A stretch of 35,737 bases of DNA, taken from Streptomyces chryseus (GTDB taxonomy: Bacteria; Actinomycetota; Actinomycetes; Streptomycetales; Streptomycetaceae). Under the pieces are notes generated by a model. The model was not told the origin of the DNA. It saw only the letters and a program-made list of their open reading frames with translations, and ran no database searches. The stretch's first letter is position 1. Every line of letters starts with the position of its first letter. Positions 8,462 to 15,908 of this stretch are shown piece by piece. A program made the translations under genes and the position numbers. Where the stretch lies: contig NZ_BMVO01000037.1 of the NCBI RefSeq assembly GCF_014650755.1, forward strand, positions 1 through 35,737, written 5' to 3'.

Positions 8462-9011
8462 GGCGTCCCTCCTGCGTCGCCGATCGGAGGGTTCGGCCGT
8501 GGACCCGGGTTACGAACCGCTGCGCGCCCCGGTGCAGATGCCGGTGTCGTGCATGCTGCGGTTCGGCGGCCGCCGTACGGGCCGGGGCAGCCTGGTCCAC
8601 GTTGGCGGCGGCGGCCGTACGGCGCCGAGTGCGCCGTGCGTAGCCCTGGTGCTCGGCGTGGAGAGCACGGCGGACGCCGCGCTCCGCGCCCTCGGTGTTG
8701 TCCGGGGCCTCGGCGTGCTCTGCCTTGCCGCTGTCCTCGGTGCCGCGAGCACTGCGGGCCCGGGCAGCGCCCTCGCCGGCGTCGGCGTCGGCCTCTTCGG
8801 GTCCCTCGACCTCGAGGTCCTCGACGCTGCTCTCGGCGGCGACGACCTGGAGGAGGCCTTCAGCTACGATGCCGCCGACGAACGTGCCGATCATCGCGCT
8901 GACTTCGGGATCGAGGCCGAGCGCATGAGCAAGGAAGCCGGTGCTGGCACCGGCGGCGTTCGCCGTGGCGGCGGCGATGAGGATCTGACGGCGCTTCTTG
9001 TGGGGAGGCAT
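8448..9011 (-). CDS. Small protein with Gly/Ala-rich hydrophobic stretch
   Basis: This 187-residue protein begins MPPHKKRRQILIAAATANAA at an ATG preceded by AGGAG nine bases upstream. Residues ~8-60 are rich in Ala and Gly with two moderately hydrophobic runs around GLDPEVSAMIGTFVGGIVAEG, perhaps a membrane hairpin. An acidic segment follows (EDLEVEGPEEADADAGEGAA), and then an Arg/His-rich tail. I do not recognise the family. It is the first gene of an operon with the tail-anchored HTH protein, and its last 14 bases overlap that gene. The tail beyond residue ~110 is low complexity and its length is less certain than the start. Confidence 0.55.
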   Translation of the reverse strand: MPPHKKRRQILIAAATANAAGASTGFLAHALGLDPEVSAMIGTFVGGIVAEGLLQVVAAESSVEDLEVEGPEEADADAGEGAARARSARGTEDSGKAEHAEAPDNTEGAERGVRRALHAEHQGYARRTRRRTAAAANVDQAAPARTAAAEPQHARHRHLHRGAQRFVTRVHGRTLRSATQEGRHGAS

Positions 9012-9065
9012 CTCGTCCAACTCCTATGTGAGGGGCCCTTGGTGCCCGCTCTGTTGGGGGTTGAT

Positions 9066-9107
9066 GCTGAGCGAGGGCGACCCGTATACGGGTCGCCCTC
9101 GCTCAGC
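9066..9107. repeat. Perfect 42-bp palindrome
   Basis: The 21 bases beginning GCTGAGCGAGGGCGACCCG are followed directly by their exact reverse complement, centred on GTATAC at 9086/9087, with no spacer. In RNA it would form a stem of about 19 bp with a four-base loop. It lies 55 bases upstream of the ATG at 9011. It could be a terminator insulating that operon, a 5'-leader structure, or a protein-binding site. Confidence 0.85.
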
Positions 9108-10444
9108 GCCTCGCGTCCGGATGAACCGGAGCGAGGGTGTAACTGGCCTGAGTGCGTATTCAGTTGTGTCGGGCTCGGCGGCCAGGCCTGTCAGTCAGGA
9201 GCTCCAACTCCTGTCTGCGGCTGAGGGACCGGGGTTCCTCGAGGCGTTCCGCGCGCGATACATAAGTGTGCCCCATGGGGGTGTCGCCGGACACAGGGAC
9301 GGGCCCCCGCCGGCCTCCTTGTGCACTCGTGAATAATGCTTGCGTGCGACACGGGCGCCGCCCTGGCGGGCATGAAGAACGCGGATCTGGTATTGCGTGT
9401 CGCCGACAGTTCGGCCAAACGTTCACCCCGTAAGCCCCTTTTGCCCGCTTCATCAACGCATTTGGGTGGTAAACAACAGGCGGAAAACAACTCGGAGACG
9501 AGCTCTCCTGATGGCATACCGGCAGGTCAGCGGTATTATTCACTCACTGCGGTTCTTCAGCCTTGCTTGACGACTGCCCGGCAAGGCGGCGAATCGCTCC
9601 ACAGACCCCCGGTGGCACGCCACCATGGGGACCGCGGGTTCAGCTCCAACTGGCCTGCAATCAAGAGGCATCTCATGGCCTGAGTGCACCTTGGAGGCCC
9701 CCCGCTCCGGCGGGGGGCCTGAGCTTTTCCCTTTCCCTTATGGGCAGAGCAAGGCATTTGCCCCGCTCTACGCGCCTGGTCGGTCATCCGTGAACAATTC
9801 CCGGCCTGCCGTCTCACCCAGAACGCCAGCTGTGAGCGACATCACCGCCACACACCTCCCTTCTACCGCCTCAAGCCCGAACAAAGTCCGCCTACTCGAT
9901 TCTGCGTTCGCAACAACCCTCAGAAGTGCGCTGCTTCGGACAGGCCACTCCCCTACAAGCGCCGGCCACCCAGCGCTCCTCGCTGCAACTGCGCCACTCC
10001 CATGACCAGTTGGCATGGCCTCACCGCCGGCCTGCGTTGTGGAAGCAGTGCCCGGCGCCGCGCACCTGGATCGGGCGGGCAGGGAACGCGTCACCGCGCC
10101 AGGGCTTGGCGCGCTCGGCGGACCGGGCGGGAGCAGTCTGGGCCGCGGTCGACCTACGCGACAGCGACGAGGCGACGCATTCGAGGCGCACAGCCGTAAG
10201 CAAAGCGCCCGCTGAATTCCTCTTGGCCCTGGCGCCTCGGAACGCCACCTGCCCGGTAGCACCAAGCGCGTGCCGTGGAGCGCCGACTCCTTCCATACGC
10301 CGCATCGCGACACGACCACGGCGGTGCCGGTCCGTCCGGCCAGTCCGCAGGTCCTCAGCCGCTGGGACGGGGCCGGACGGTCGGCGGGGGGGCGGATCCC
10401 GCTGACGATCGAGGGTTGACCAACCGTGCACCGCACCGGCCTGG
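9108..10444. other. 1.3-kb stretch with no supported gene
   Basis: Open frames here have uneven codon use and do not resemble known proteins. A plus-strand frame ending at 9683 (tail GDRGFSSNWPAIKRHLMA) stops 11 bases before a strong terminator and may be the tail of a decayed gene. A stem built on GGTGGC-AC-GCCACC, flanked by CCCC and GGGG, sits at about 9605-9627. Otherwise I see nothing I can name. Confidence 0.4.
9695..9720 (+). terminator. Rho-independent-type terminator
   Basis: AGGCCCCCCGC, the loop TCCG and the perfect complement form an 11-bp GC-rich stem, followed by a T-rich tail (GAGCTTTTCCC). The geometry is that of a plus-strand terminator. The transcript it ends is unknown: a small RNA or a degraded gene in 9.3-9.7 kb. 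Confidence 0.75.
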
Positions 10445-10750
10445 TCATCCTCCGCAGAGCAGTTCTTCGCGTTGTTCCTGGGTGACTTCTTCGAGGTAGC
10501 CCTCGGGGATGGGGACGTGCTGGGCTCCGGGTCCGGTAGTGACTTCGCGGAGGTGGTTGCCGACTTGCTGCTCGAGTGCGGGCTCGACTTTGGTGGGGCG
10601 GATGGGACCCCAGTCCTTGTCGGCGGGGAAGTCCTTGCCCCGCCAGTCGAGGTAGCAGTGGACAGCTGTGTCGGGGTCGTCGCGCAGGAGGCCGTCGAGG
10701 AACAGGGCGTAGGCGGCGGTGCCGTCACCGACGCCGGCGGCAAAGTGCTG
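10445..10750 (-). pseudogene. C-terminal remnant of an unknown gene
   Basis: Minus-strand codons give 101 residues of clearly protein-like sequence, including ALFLDGLLRDDPDTAVHCYL, DWRGKDFPADKDWGPIRPTK and PEGYLEEVTQEQREELL, then a TGA. The codons are strongly GC-biased at the third position. An in-frame TGA at 10751-10753 closes the frame upstream, with no start codon in a believable context, so the N-terminus has been lost. I do not recognise the family. Confidence 0.6.
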
Positions 10751-11179
10751 TCACCGAGGGGGAGCCATGGAATTGCTGTGCCAACAGCCCCGCCATATGA
10801 CCTCGGTGAGCCCTGAGACTGGCCGGGCTCGTGCAGCAGCAGCGTGCAGTCGAGCACGATCAGCAGCAGAGCGCTCAGGAGCAGAGCGAGCAGCCGGCAC
10901 TTCACAGGGGAAGCAACTGGGAGCGAGCGAATGCGGGACGGCGAGAGCACAGTTCCTCCGCAGACGGCCGTCGTACGCCAAGAGGCGCAGCAAAACGGCG
11001 GGCGGGGCGGGCAGTGTCAGGACACCGCCGCAGGAACCTGCCTCACCATGCGCCGTGGCGCGATCAGTCGAGGCTGGTTGCGGCGATGGCTGGCCGCATC
11101 GCGCCCGCAGCCGCAATGGGCTGTCCCGGGGTCGTGACCAGGGGGAGGGCGTCGAGGGCCGGCGAAGAGTCGCCGGATC
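10751..11179. other. Decayed region, no intact gene
   Basis: A minus-strand GTG at 10905 would start a short signal-peptide-like stretch (VKCRLLALLLSALLLIVLDC), but its frame runs on into non-coding-looking sequence. The rest shows nothing I can support. Confidence 0.35.
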
Positions 11180-11579
11180 CTAGATCTGCAGAACTGTGGC
11201 TCTTATCGACGTGCTCGGCAGTTGCTTGGCCGAGGCCACGTCACCAAACGCGACCAGAACAGGCCGCGGCACGGCGTACGGATCTTGCTCGACGAGGGCA
11301 CAGAGGCCAGGGGCGTCAAGAGCCGGCGTCTACTGGGGCTGGCCGGGTACGCAGTCCTGACCCGGATGGGACGGGCCGTGTTCCTCACCGCCGGGGTGAT
11401 CCACCGGGGCGTTCTCGACGGCATGGTCATGGTTGGCGGCCACTGCGGGCGCGGCCGCTTGCGTCGAGATGGCCGGTGACGCCTTCGGTGCTCACGCCGT
11501 GCGCGTACAGGAAGGCGAACAGTGCGATGGCCACCCACAGCATGCGCAGCGGACCCGCTGAGGAGCGGGCCCGCGACAT
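11180..11579 (-). pseudogene. Broken DUF6153-type membrane protein gene
   Basis: The N-terminus MSRARSSAGPLRMLWVAIAL, continuing FAFLYAHG, has the single N-terminal membrane helix and His-containing exit of DUF6153 proteins. After about 35 codons the frame shifts. The next frame continues as AAVAAN-type His-rich sequence (NHDHAVENAPVDHPGGEEHG), then GPSHPGQDCVPGQPQ and an in-frame TAG. Beyond the TAG it stays protein-like to a tail resembling the family's usual end (here SIRATVLQI; compare SELQLLRI in the intact copy at 16621-17049). One frameshift and one nonsense codon make it a pseudogene. It lies at the edge of the copper cluster, like its intact relatives. Confidence 0.65.
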
Positions 11580-11595
11580 GCGGGAAGACGACCAG

Positions 11596-11626
11596 GCCGT
11601 GACCATGCCGTGACCATGCCGTGACC
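11596..11626. repeat. Tandem 11-bp repeat, 2.8 copies
   Basis: GCCGTGACCAT is repeated head-to-tail (11596-11606, 11607-11617, then 9 bases of a third copy). It sits just upstream of the broken DUF6153 gene. Confidence 0.85.
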
Positions 11627-11818
11627 CTAACGGTTCGTTCGGGCGGCTCCCCACTGCCCCGGTGGCGAACTCGGCGCGAACATCTGGCTGCACAACGCAC
11701 ACTCAGGGCACAGCAGTGCATGTGAGGCACGGCTGCCGTGCTGTGATCGGAATGGAGCGCAACAGCGAAGGCCCTTCCCGAGCGATATGCATCACATCGG
11801 AATGGGCCTTCCCTTCGG

Positions 11819-11850
11819 CGCATCCAGCGGTGCGGGCACTGCTGGATGCG
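11819..11850 (-). terminator. Terminator after the copper-storage gene
   Basis: CGCATCCAGC pairs perfectly with GCTGGATGCG across a 12-base loop, starting 13 bases past the stop of the minus-strand gene. A second, imperfect stem (11768-11781 with 11797-11810) follows it. Confidence 0.7.
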
Positions 11851-11862
11851 GAACTGGGCTTG

Positions 11863-12273
11863 TCAGCCCAGGGAGGCAAGGAGGTCGTTGCAGGCTGCCT
11901 CGCAGCGGCGGCAGGCTTCGGCGCAGACGCGGCAGTGGTCGTGTATGTCAGCGTGGCGTTCGCATTCCTCGGCGCACGCTTTGCAGACGGTCGCGCACGC
12001 GGTGAGCATCGTGCGGGTGATGTTGGCGTCGTAGCCAGTGTGGCGGGAAAGAACCGAGGCGGTGGCGTTGCAGATGTCGGCGCAGTCTGCGTCAGTACGG
12101 ATACATTTGGCCAGGTCGGCGATCATCTCCTCGGACAGGCAGGCGTCCGAGCAGGCGGTACACGCCTGTGCGCAGGCGATGCATGCCTCGATGCAGCGCG
12201 TCAGGGCGTCGCGGTCCACGCCGCCGAGGTCCGCCGGGTAGGTGTCCAGCATGTCTTTGACCATCGTGGTCAT
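11863..12273 (-). CDS. Four-helix-bundle copper-binding protein (Csp-like, DUF326)
   Basis: This 136-residue, cysteine-rich helical protein has about 18 cysteines in CxxC and CxxxC spacings along four helices (for example CIEACIACAQACTACSDAC at 27-45, and CRVCAEACRRCEAAC at 114-128). It matches the copper-storage protein family: cytosolic Csp3-type proteins line the inside of a four-helix bundle with cysteines and hold many Cu(I) ions. There is no signal peptide, so it is a cytosolic copper store or buffer. The ATG at 12273 has GGAGG seven bases upstream. It is the most downstream gene of the minus-strand copper cluster and has its own terminators. Confidence 0.88.
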   Translation of the reverse strand: MTTMVKDMLDTYPADLGGVDRDALTRCIEACIACAQACTACSDACLSEEMIADLAKCIRTDADCADICNATASVLSRHTGYDANITRTMLTACATVCKACAEECERHADIHDHCRVCAEACRRCEAACNDLLASLG

Positions 12274-12383
12274 CGTCGTCGCCTCCACTTCGCCGGAGCC
12301 GGCGGGCCCGGGCGGCCCGCCACCGGGGCCTCGGCGTCGTTGAGACAGGTAACACGCCGGTGATCGGCGCAAACGCCGAGAGC

Positions 12384-12412
12384 CCGCATCCGGGGGAACT
12401 GCCCGGATGCGG
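12384..12412 (-). terminator. Terminator after the DUF4396 gene
   Basis: CCGCATCCGGG and its perfect complement form an 11-bp stem with a seven-base loop, 29 bases past the stop of the DUF4396 gene in the minus direction. Confidence 0.7.
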
Positions 12413-12440
12413 CCAGGCTCCGTCGGCGCAGCCGCAGTGG

Positions 12441-12995
12441 TCAGTGATAGGCGTGGACGACGGCGTGGCCCTTGCCGCGGCCGATCATCCACTTGTTCAG
12501 CGGCGTGGTGATGACGAACGCGACGGCGAAGCCGCCCAGGAGCGCGCCCCAGAACAGCCCGTCGGACAGGTGGGCGTCCAGGGCACCGGGAGTGAGGGCG
12601 ATGATCAGGTTGTCCACGAACTCCATCACGGCGATGGACACGGTGTCGGCAGCCAGCGCTACGCGGATGGCCGCCTTGAGCCCGAGGCCCGCCTTGCGCA
12701 CGGCGTACATCGTGAAGGAGTAGCCGAACAGGAAGGCCAGGGCGATCGCCAACACCATGGTGGGAACGTTGCCCCAGAGCAGGGCGGTGCCAATGGCCAT
12801 GCCCAGGATCTCGCCGATCGCACACCCAGTCAGGCAGTGCGCCGTCGCCTGCGCCGCCGTACCCCAGGACGCGCCGCCAGCTGCCATGTGCCCGCCGTGA
12901 CCATGGTCGGCGTGGTCGTGCCCGACGTGCTCCTGTTCCGTGTGCTGGGAGCCGGGTGTGCTGGCGTTGTGAGCGGTGTGGTCCATGTGATCCAT
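12441..12995 (-). CDS. DUF4396 His-rich membrane protein
   Basis: This 184-residue protein has a His/Asp-rich N-terminus (MDHMDHTAHN..., HVGHDHADHGHGGHM) that looks like a metal-binding tail. About four membrane helices follow from residue ~48 (GEILGMAIGTALLWG, TMVLAIALAFLFGYSFTMY, DTVSIAVMEFVDNLIIAL, GALLGGFAVAFVITTPLNKW). The HCLTGCAIGEI and FVITTPLNKW features fit DUF4396 proteins, which commonly sit beside copper-handling genes. No reaction is established. The ATG at 12995 follows a GAGAA purine run. Its own terminator lies before the copper-storage gene, so the two are probably separate transcripts. Confidence 0.8.
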   Translation of the reverse strand: MDHMDHTAHNASTPGSQHTEQEHVGHDHADHGHGGHMAAGGASWGTAAQATAHCLTGCAIGEILGMAIGTALLWGNVPTMVLAIALAFLFGYSFTMYAVRKAGLGLKAAIRVALAADTVSIAVMEFVDNLIIALTPGALDAHLSDGLFWGALLGGFAVAFVITTPLNKWMIGRGKGHAVVHAYH

Positions 12996-13056
12996 GACGT
13001 TCTCCCTCTCGCCTTTTCCAGTCTGTGCCCGACGGGACCGCCAGGCACAGCACAGG

Positions 13057-13151
13057 AGGTGATCACGGCTGGTGGGGCATTGCCGCTAGCGGTTATTGCC
13101 GGACCTGTGATCGGGGCGGTGCAGCACCTTCCAGCTGCGGCCCCCGTCCTT
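13057..13151. repeat. Duplicated tail of the BNR lipoprotein gene (copy A)
   Basis: About 95 bases are roughly 85-90% identical to 14848-14939, the 3' end of the lipoprotein gene that stops at 14874. The minus-strand frame still reads DGGRSWKVLHRPDHRSGNNR and a stop, against DAGRSWKVLHRPDHGPGSNH in the intact gene. Only the tail is present, so this is a gene fragment left by rearrangement. The two copies flank the membrane-protein block 13.4-14.6 kb. Confidence 0.85.
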
Positions 13152-13153
13152 AA

Positions 13154-13440
13154 ATCGTCTCCGCGTGGCCCGCGCCACGGAAGAAGCCGCCACCCCAGCG
13201 GTCGCCAGGCAGCCGACCAGGCCATGTCCTTGGTCAAGGGCCGCACCCGCCGCGGCGAGCTGGGGAAGATGATCAGCGAGGAGAACCGGCTGGAGGAACG
13301 CCTCGCCGAGCTGCGCGCCCGCAAGAGCAGGCCGCATCCCGAGCCCGCCGACGGCAAGCGCAAGCACCACGAGCGGGACTACGAGCCCAGCGTGGTCCAC
13401 GCGTGGGCCCGCGAGAACGGCTACGAGGTGCCGGACCGGG
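13154..13440 (+). pseudogene. Gene fragment with Lsr2-like C-terminal region
   Basis: The plus strand reads RQAADQAMSLVKGRTRRGEL, GKMISEENRLEERLAELRAR and, after a basic linker, VVHAWARENGYEVPDRGQ. The last block matches the DNA-binding end of Lsr2-type proteins (xxAWAxExGxxVxxRGR). An upstream piece in another frame (VARATEEAATPAVAR) may join through a frameshift near 13200. The frame loses all resemblance at about 13440, exactly where the minus-strand membrane gene ends, so both ends are cut. Plasmid and mobile-element Lsr2-like proteins are a known class. This one is dead. Confidence 0.6.
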
Positions 13441-13441
13441 G

Positions 13442-14104
13442 TCAGTGGCTGTGGGACGTATGGCCATCCTCGGCCGGCTCGGCGGGTGCCTCGGCCGGGC
13501 GGTCCTGCTCAACGGGAGCCTGGTCCCGCTCTGCGGGGGTCTGGGTCGTGGAGCCGTGGTCGTGGCTGCCGCCATCGGAGCTGATGGTGCCGGCGAGGGC
13601 GGTCATGCCCAGCCAGGCGAGGGCCGCGAGGACGACGACGCCGGCCGCGAACGGGGTGACGAGGTGCCGCCAACGGCCCTTGGAGTCCTTGGCGACGAAC
13701 GCGACGTACGACATGAGCAGGCCGACGGGGGTCATCCAGGCGCTGCGCTCGGGGAACTGCTCGAAGTGCTGGATGCCGCCGCCGACCAGGCCGACACCGA
13801 AGGACAGCAACAGGGAGAACGCGACCAGCGAGACTGCCTGTCTCAGCCCCGGACGCTCGTCGGCCAGCACGAACTCGTTGACGATGGTGCCGAGGAGGAA
13901 CACGAAGGCGCCGACGACGCAGATGATCGCGTACAGCGGCGGATTGATCGGGTAGTGGACGACGGCGCCGGCGATGAGGGCGGCGCCCAAGAAGTAGAGC
14001 ATCTGGCCGCTGTAGCGAGCCGGGAGTGACTTCTTGTCGAAGGTGGGGCGGCGATGTTTCGAGGCGGGAGTCTGGTGGCGCTCGGGCTCGAGAATGGTGG
14101 TCAT
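13442..14104 (-). CDS. Membrane protein with His-rich C-terminal tail (copper cluster)
   Basis: This 220-residue protein has about five membrane helices (for example MLYFLGAALIAGAVVHYPI, AIICVVGAFVFLLGTIVNEF, VSLVAFSLLLSFGVGLVGGG, and VVVLAALAWLGMTALAG near 160-178). A soluble tail rich in Glu, Pro and His ends DGHTSHSH. The tail and the neighbours suggest a metal-linked role, but I know no assigned function. The ATG at 14104 follows AAAGG about ten bases upstream. The frame is open further upstream, but that part is low-complexity and unlike a protein start. Confidence 0.75.
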   Translation of the reverse strand: MTTILEPERHQTPASKHRRPTFDKKSLPARYSGQMLYFLGAALIAGAVVHYPINPPLYAIICVVGAFVFLLGTIVNEFVLADERPGLRQAVSLVAFSLLLSFGVGLVGGGIQHFEQFPERSAWMTPVGLLMSYVAFVAKDSKGRWRHLVTPFAAGVVVLAALAWLGMTALAGTISSDGGSHDHGSTTQTPAERDQAPVEQDRPAEAPAEPAEDGHTSHSH

Positions 14105-14192
14105 GCGGGTATGGCCTTTCGGATCTTGTTGTGTGAGAGCAGGCAGCAGCCGCGCCGACACCCGTGGTGCCGGCGTCACGCTGGTGCAGCTC

Positions 14193-14633
14193 TCAGCAGC
14201 GCAGGATCGAAAGTCGGTGCAGGCACGGTGGGTCGCCGGTGCGGCTGATCCAGCCGTGTGCGGGTGCTGCCCATCGGCGGAGCACGTAGAGGACGCGGTC
14301 GGAGCCCCCGCGCCTGCGGGCGAACGAGTACAGGGCGACAACGATGCACAGCAGCGCCAGACAGATCTCTCCGGCTCCGCCGTGGTCGCAGGGGGATTCG
14401 CCGTCCGGGCTGTCCGATGTCGTGGTGGCGTCCCCGGGGGCAACGTCAGAGTGATCGTGCTGCGTCTTGTCCCCTGCGACGACGAGCGGCGACGCGGCGG
14501 CGTGCCCGCTGTGGGCTTGCAGCAGATGGGAGGTCAGGGCGTGCATCGCGAATACGGCAAGCACCACCGCGAAGACCGTTGCCAGCAGCAACGCTCCCCT
14601 GTGGTGGCCGCGACGAACCTTGCCTGAGATCAC
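14193..14633 (-). CDS. DUF6153-like small membrane protein
   Basis: This protein has 146 residues from a GTG at 14633. A first membrane helix lies at about 15-32 (LLLATVFAVVLAVFAMHAL). A His/Asp-rich loop with DKTQHDHSDVAPGD follows, then a second helix (ICLALLCIVVALYSFA) and a basic tail ending CLHRLSILRC. The layout and the -L-x-I/L-R ending resemble DUF6153 proteins of copper clusters. The GTG is chosen because a TATGGT box ends eight bases upstream, which suggests a leaderless transcript. A longer frame from a TTG at 14672 is possible but has no ribosome-binding site. Confidence 0.6.
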   Translation of the reverse strand: MISGKVRRGHHRGALLLATVFAVVLAVFAMHALTSHLLQAHSGHAAASPLVVAGDKTQHDHSDVAPGDATTTSDSPDGESPCDHGGAGEICLALLCIVVALYSFARRRGGSDRVLYVLRRWAAPAHGWISRTGDPPCLHRLSILRC

Positions 14634-14641
14634 GCTGCACG

Positions 14642-14672
14642 ACCATAGGCGGCCTTGGTAGCGAAATTGCAA
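14642..14672 (-). promoter_or_regulatory. Putative leaderless promoter
   Basis: In the minus direction, TTGCAA (14672-14667) and TATGGT (14647-14642) are separated by 19 bases and lie just before the GTG at 14633. The spacing is slightly long for a -35/-10 pair. Confidence 0.4.
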
Positions 14673-14873
14673 CAGGAGCCGTCCCCACCCCGTGATGGGA
14701 GGGAGATCACATCAGTGTGGATGCGTCTGCGCGGCGTCACCGCGTGGCCGCACTGTGCTGGCTGGTCCCGTGGCTCGGAGCCTGGTTGCGGGGGCGGCGT
14801 CGGGGCGTCGAGGGCGAGGCCCGTTCCTGCTCTGAAGCCGTCGAGGGGGTGATCACGGCTGGTGGCACTGCGG

Positions 14874-15797
14874 CTAGTGGTTACTGCCGGGCCCGTGATC
14901 GGGGCGGTGCAGCACCTTCCAGCTGCGGCCCGCGTCCTTGGATTCATAGACCCTGTCTCCGACGTCGGCGGCCAGCAGATGCATGGGAGTCACAGCAGTC
15001 AGCACAGTGGGCTTCGTTCCCTGCGGAAGTGCGCCGCCGGCCACCCAGGTGCGGCCGTCACGGCTGCTCAACACCTTCCCGTCCGCTCCAAGCGCGACCA
15101 GCGCGTCGGGAGCCGGGCGTTCAATCGCCGCCAGGTCAGGTGCTCCCGGCACGGGTCGGAAGGTGCGGCCGCTGTCGCCGCTGGTCACCAAACCGTCCGT
15201 CGTGGTGGCCCACACTTCTTTGGGCCTTTTCGCGTGGGCGGCGAGATCGCCGATGGACAGCTGCGCTCGGCGGTCCCAGGTGCGGCCTTGGTCGTTGCTG
15301 GCCCAGATTTGCGAGGTCTGGCTGTCGAAGCCGTACAGCACCTGGCCTGCTTGCTGGAGGGAGTGGAAGTCGGCCTTGCCTTCGGCCGAGACGGTCGTCC
15401 AGGTCTTGGCGGCGTCGGTGCTGCGGATCAGGCCCAGGTGTGGGGAGGTGGCTGTGCGGTCGGTGGGTGAGGGGTGGCCGCTGGCCAGGAACGTGCCAGG
15501 GCCGGTGACGGTGAAGCCCATGGTGTCCTGGTAGCGGTCGGCGACCCGTATCGCCTTGGTCCCGGTCAGGCGGAAGACGCCCAGGTGACCGGCGGCGTAG
15601 ACGGCGCCGTCGGCCGGGTCGACACCCAACCCGTGCAGGTGTCCAGTCCCTGGATCAGGCACCGCGGAAGCCTCACCGGTGGAGTCGTCGCCGGTGGAGC
15701 TGCACGCCGCCGCAAGCAGCAGCCCGCCGCAGGTCAGGAGGGCAGCAGCTGCTCGCCGGGGGCGGCGCGCAGGCAGCACAAAGGAACGTTTGATCAC
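14874..15797 (-). CDS. BNR-repeat beta-propeller lipoprotein (copper cluster)
   Basis: This 307-residue exported protein has a lipoprotein signal peptide whose lipobox is LLAAAC at about residues 27-32. Sialidase-like Asp-box repeats (S-x-D-x-G-x-T/R-W) follow: STDAAKTW, SNDQGRTW, SGDSGRTF, SRDGRTW and SKDAGRSW, so it should fold as a beta-propeller on the outer face of the membrane. Database pipelines usually name this type F510_1955 family glycosylhydrolase. It often accompanies DUF305 and DUF6153 genes, and glycosidase activity is unproven. Its 3' end (14848-14939) is duplicated at 13057-13151. Confidence 0.8.
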   Translation of the reverse strand: MIKRSFVLPARRPRRAAAALLTCGGLLLAAACSSTGDDSTGEASAVPDPGTGHLHGLGVDPADGAVYAAGHLGVFRLTGTKAIRVADRYQDTMGFTVTGPGTFLASGHPSPTDRTATSPHLGLIRSTDAAKTWTTVSAEGKADFHSLQQAGQVLYGFDSQTSQIWASNDQGRTWDRRAQLSIGDLAAHAKRPKEVWATTTDGLVTSGDSGRTFRPVPGAPDLAAIERPAPDALVALGADGKVLSSRDGRTWVAGGALPQGTKPTVLTAVTPMHLLAADVGDRVYESKDAGRSWKVLHRPDHGPGSNH

Positions 15798-15865
15798 GGC
15801 AGAAGTCCAAGCTGGTCGTCGAACGAACGGATCATGGACGGCAGCACCACGCCGCCGAGGGGGAT

Positions 15866-15892
15866 GCGGGGGCGGCTGGTGGCCGCCCCCGC
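15866..15892 (-). terminator. Terminator after the DUF305 gene
   Basis: GCGGGGGCGGC and its perfect complement form an 11-bp stem with a five-base loop, 17 bases past the DUF305 stop in the minus direction and before the BNR gene start. Confidence 0.75.
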
Positions 15893-15908
15893 GTTGTGGC
15901 TCGTACGG

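Noticed and set aside
9563..9690. tRNA-like end (GCGGGTTCAGCTCC)
   Set aside because: The T-arm bases do not pair and no acceptor or anticodon stem can be found.
10740..10905. Lipoprotein-like signal peptide (VKCRLLALLLSALLLIVLDC)
   Set aside because: The frame continues into sequence without protein character. The hydrophobic run comes from a CAGCAG/GAGCAG-type simple pattern on the other strand.
12360..13955. 531-residue plus-strand frame
   Set aside because: Most of it is antisense to the DUF4396 and membrane-protein genes. Only the 13154-13440 part is protein-like and is listed as a fragment.
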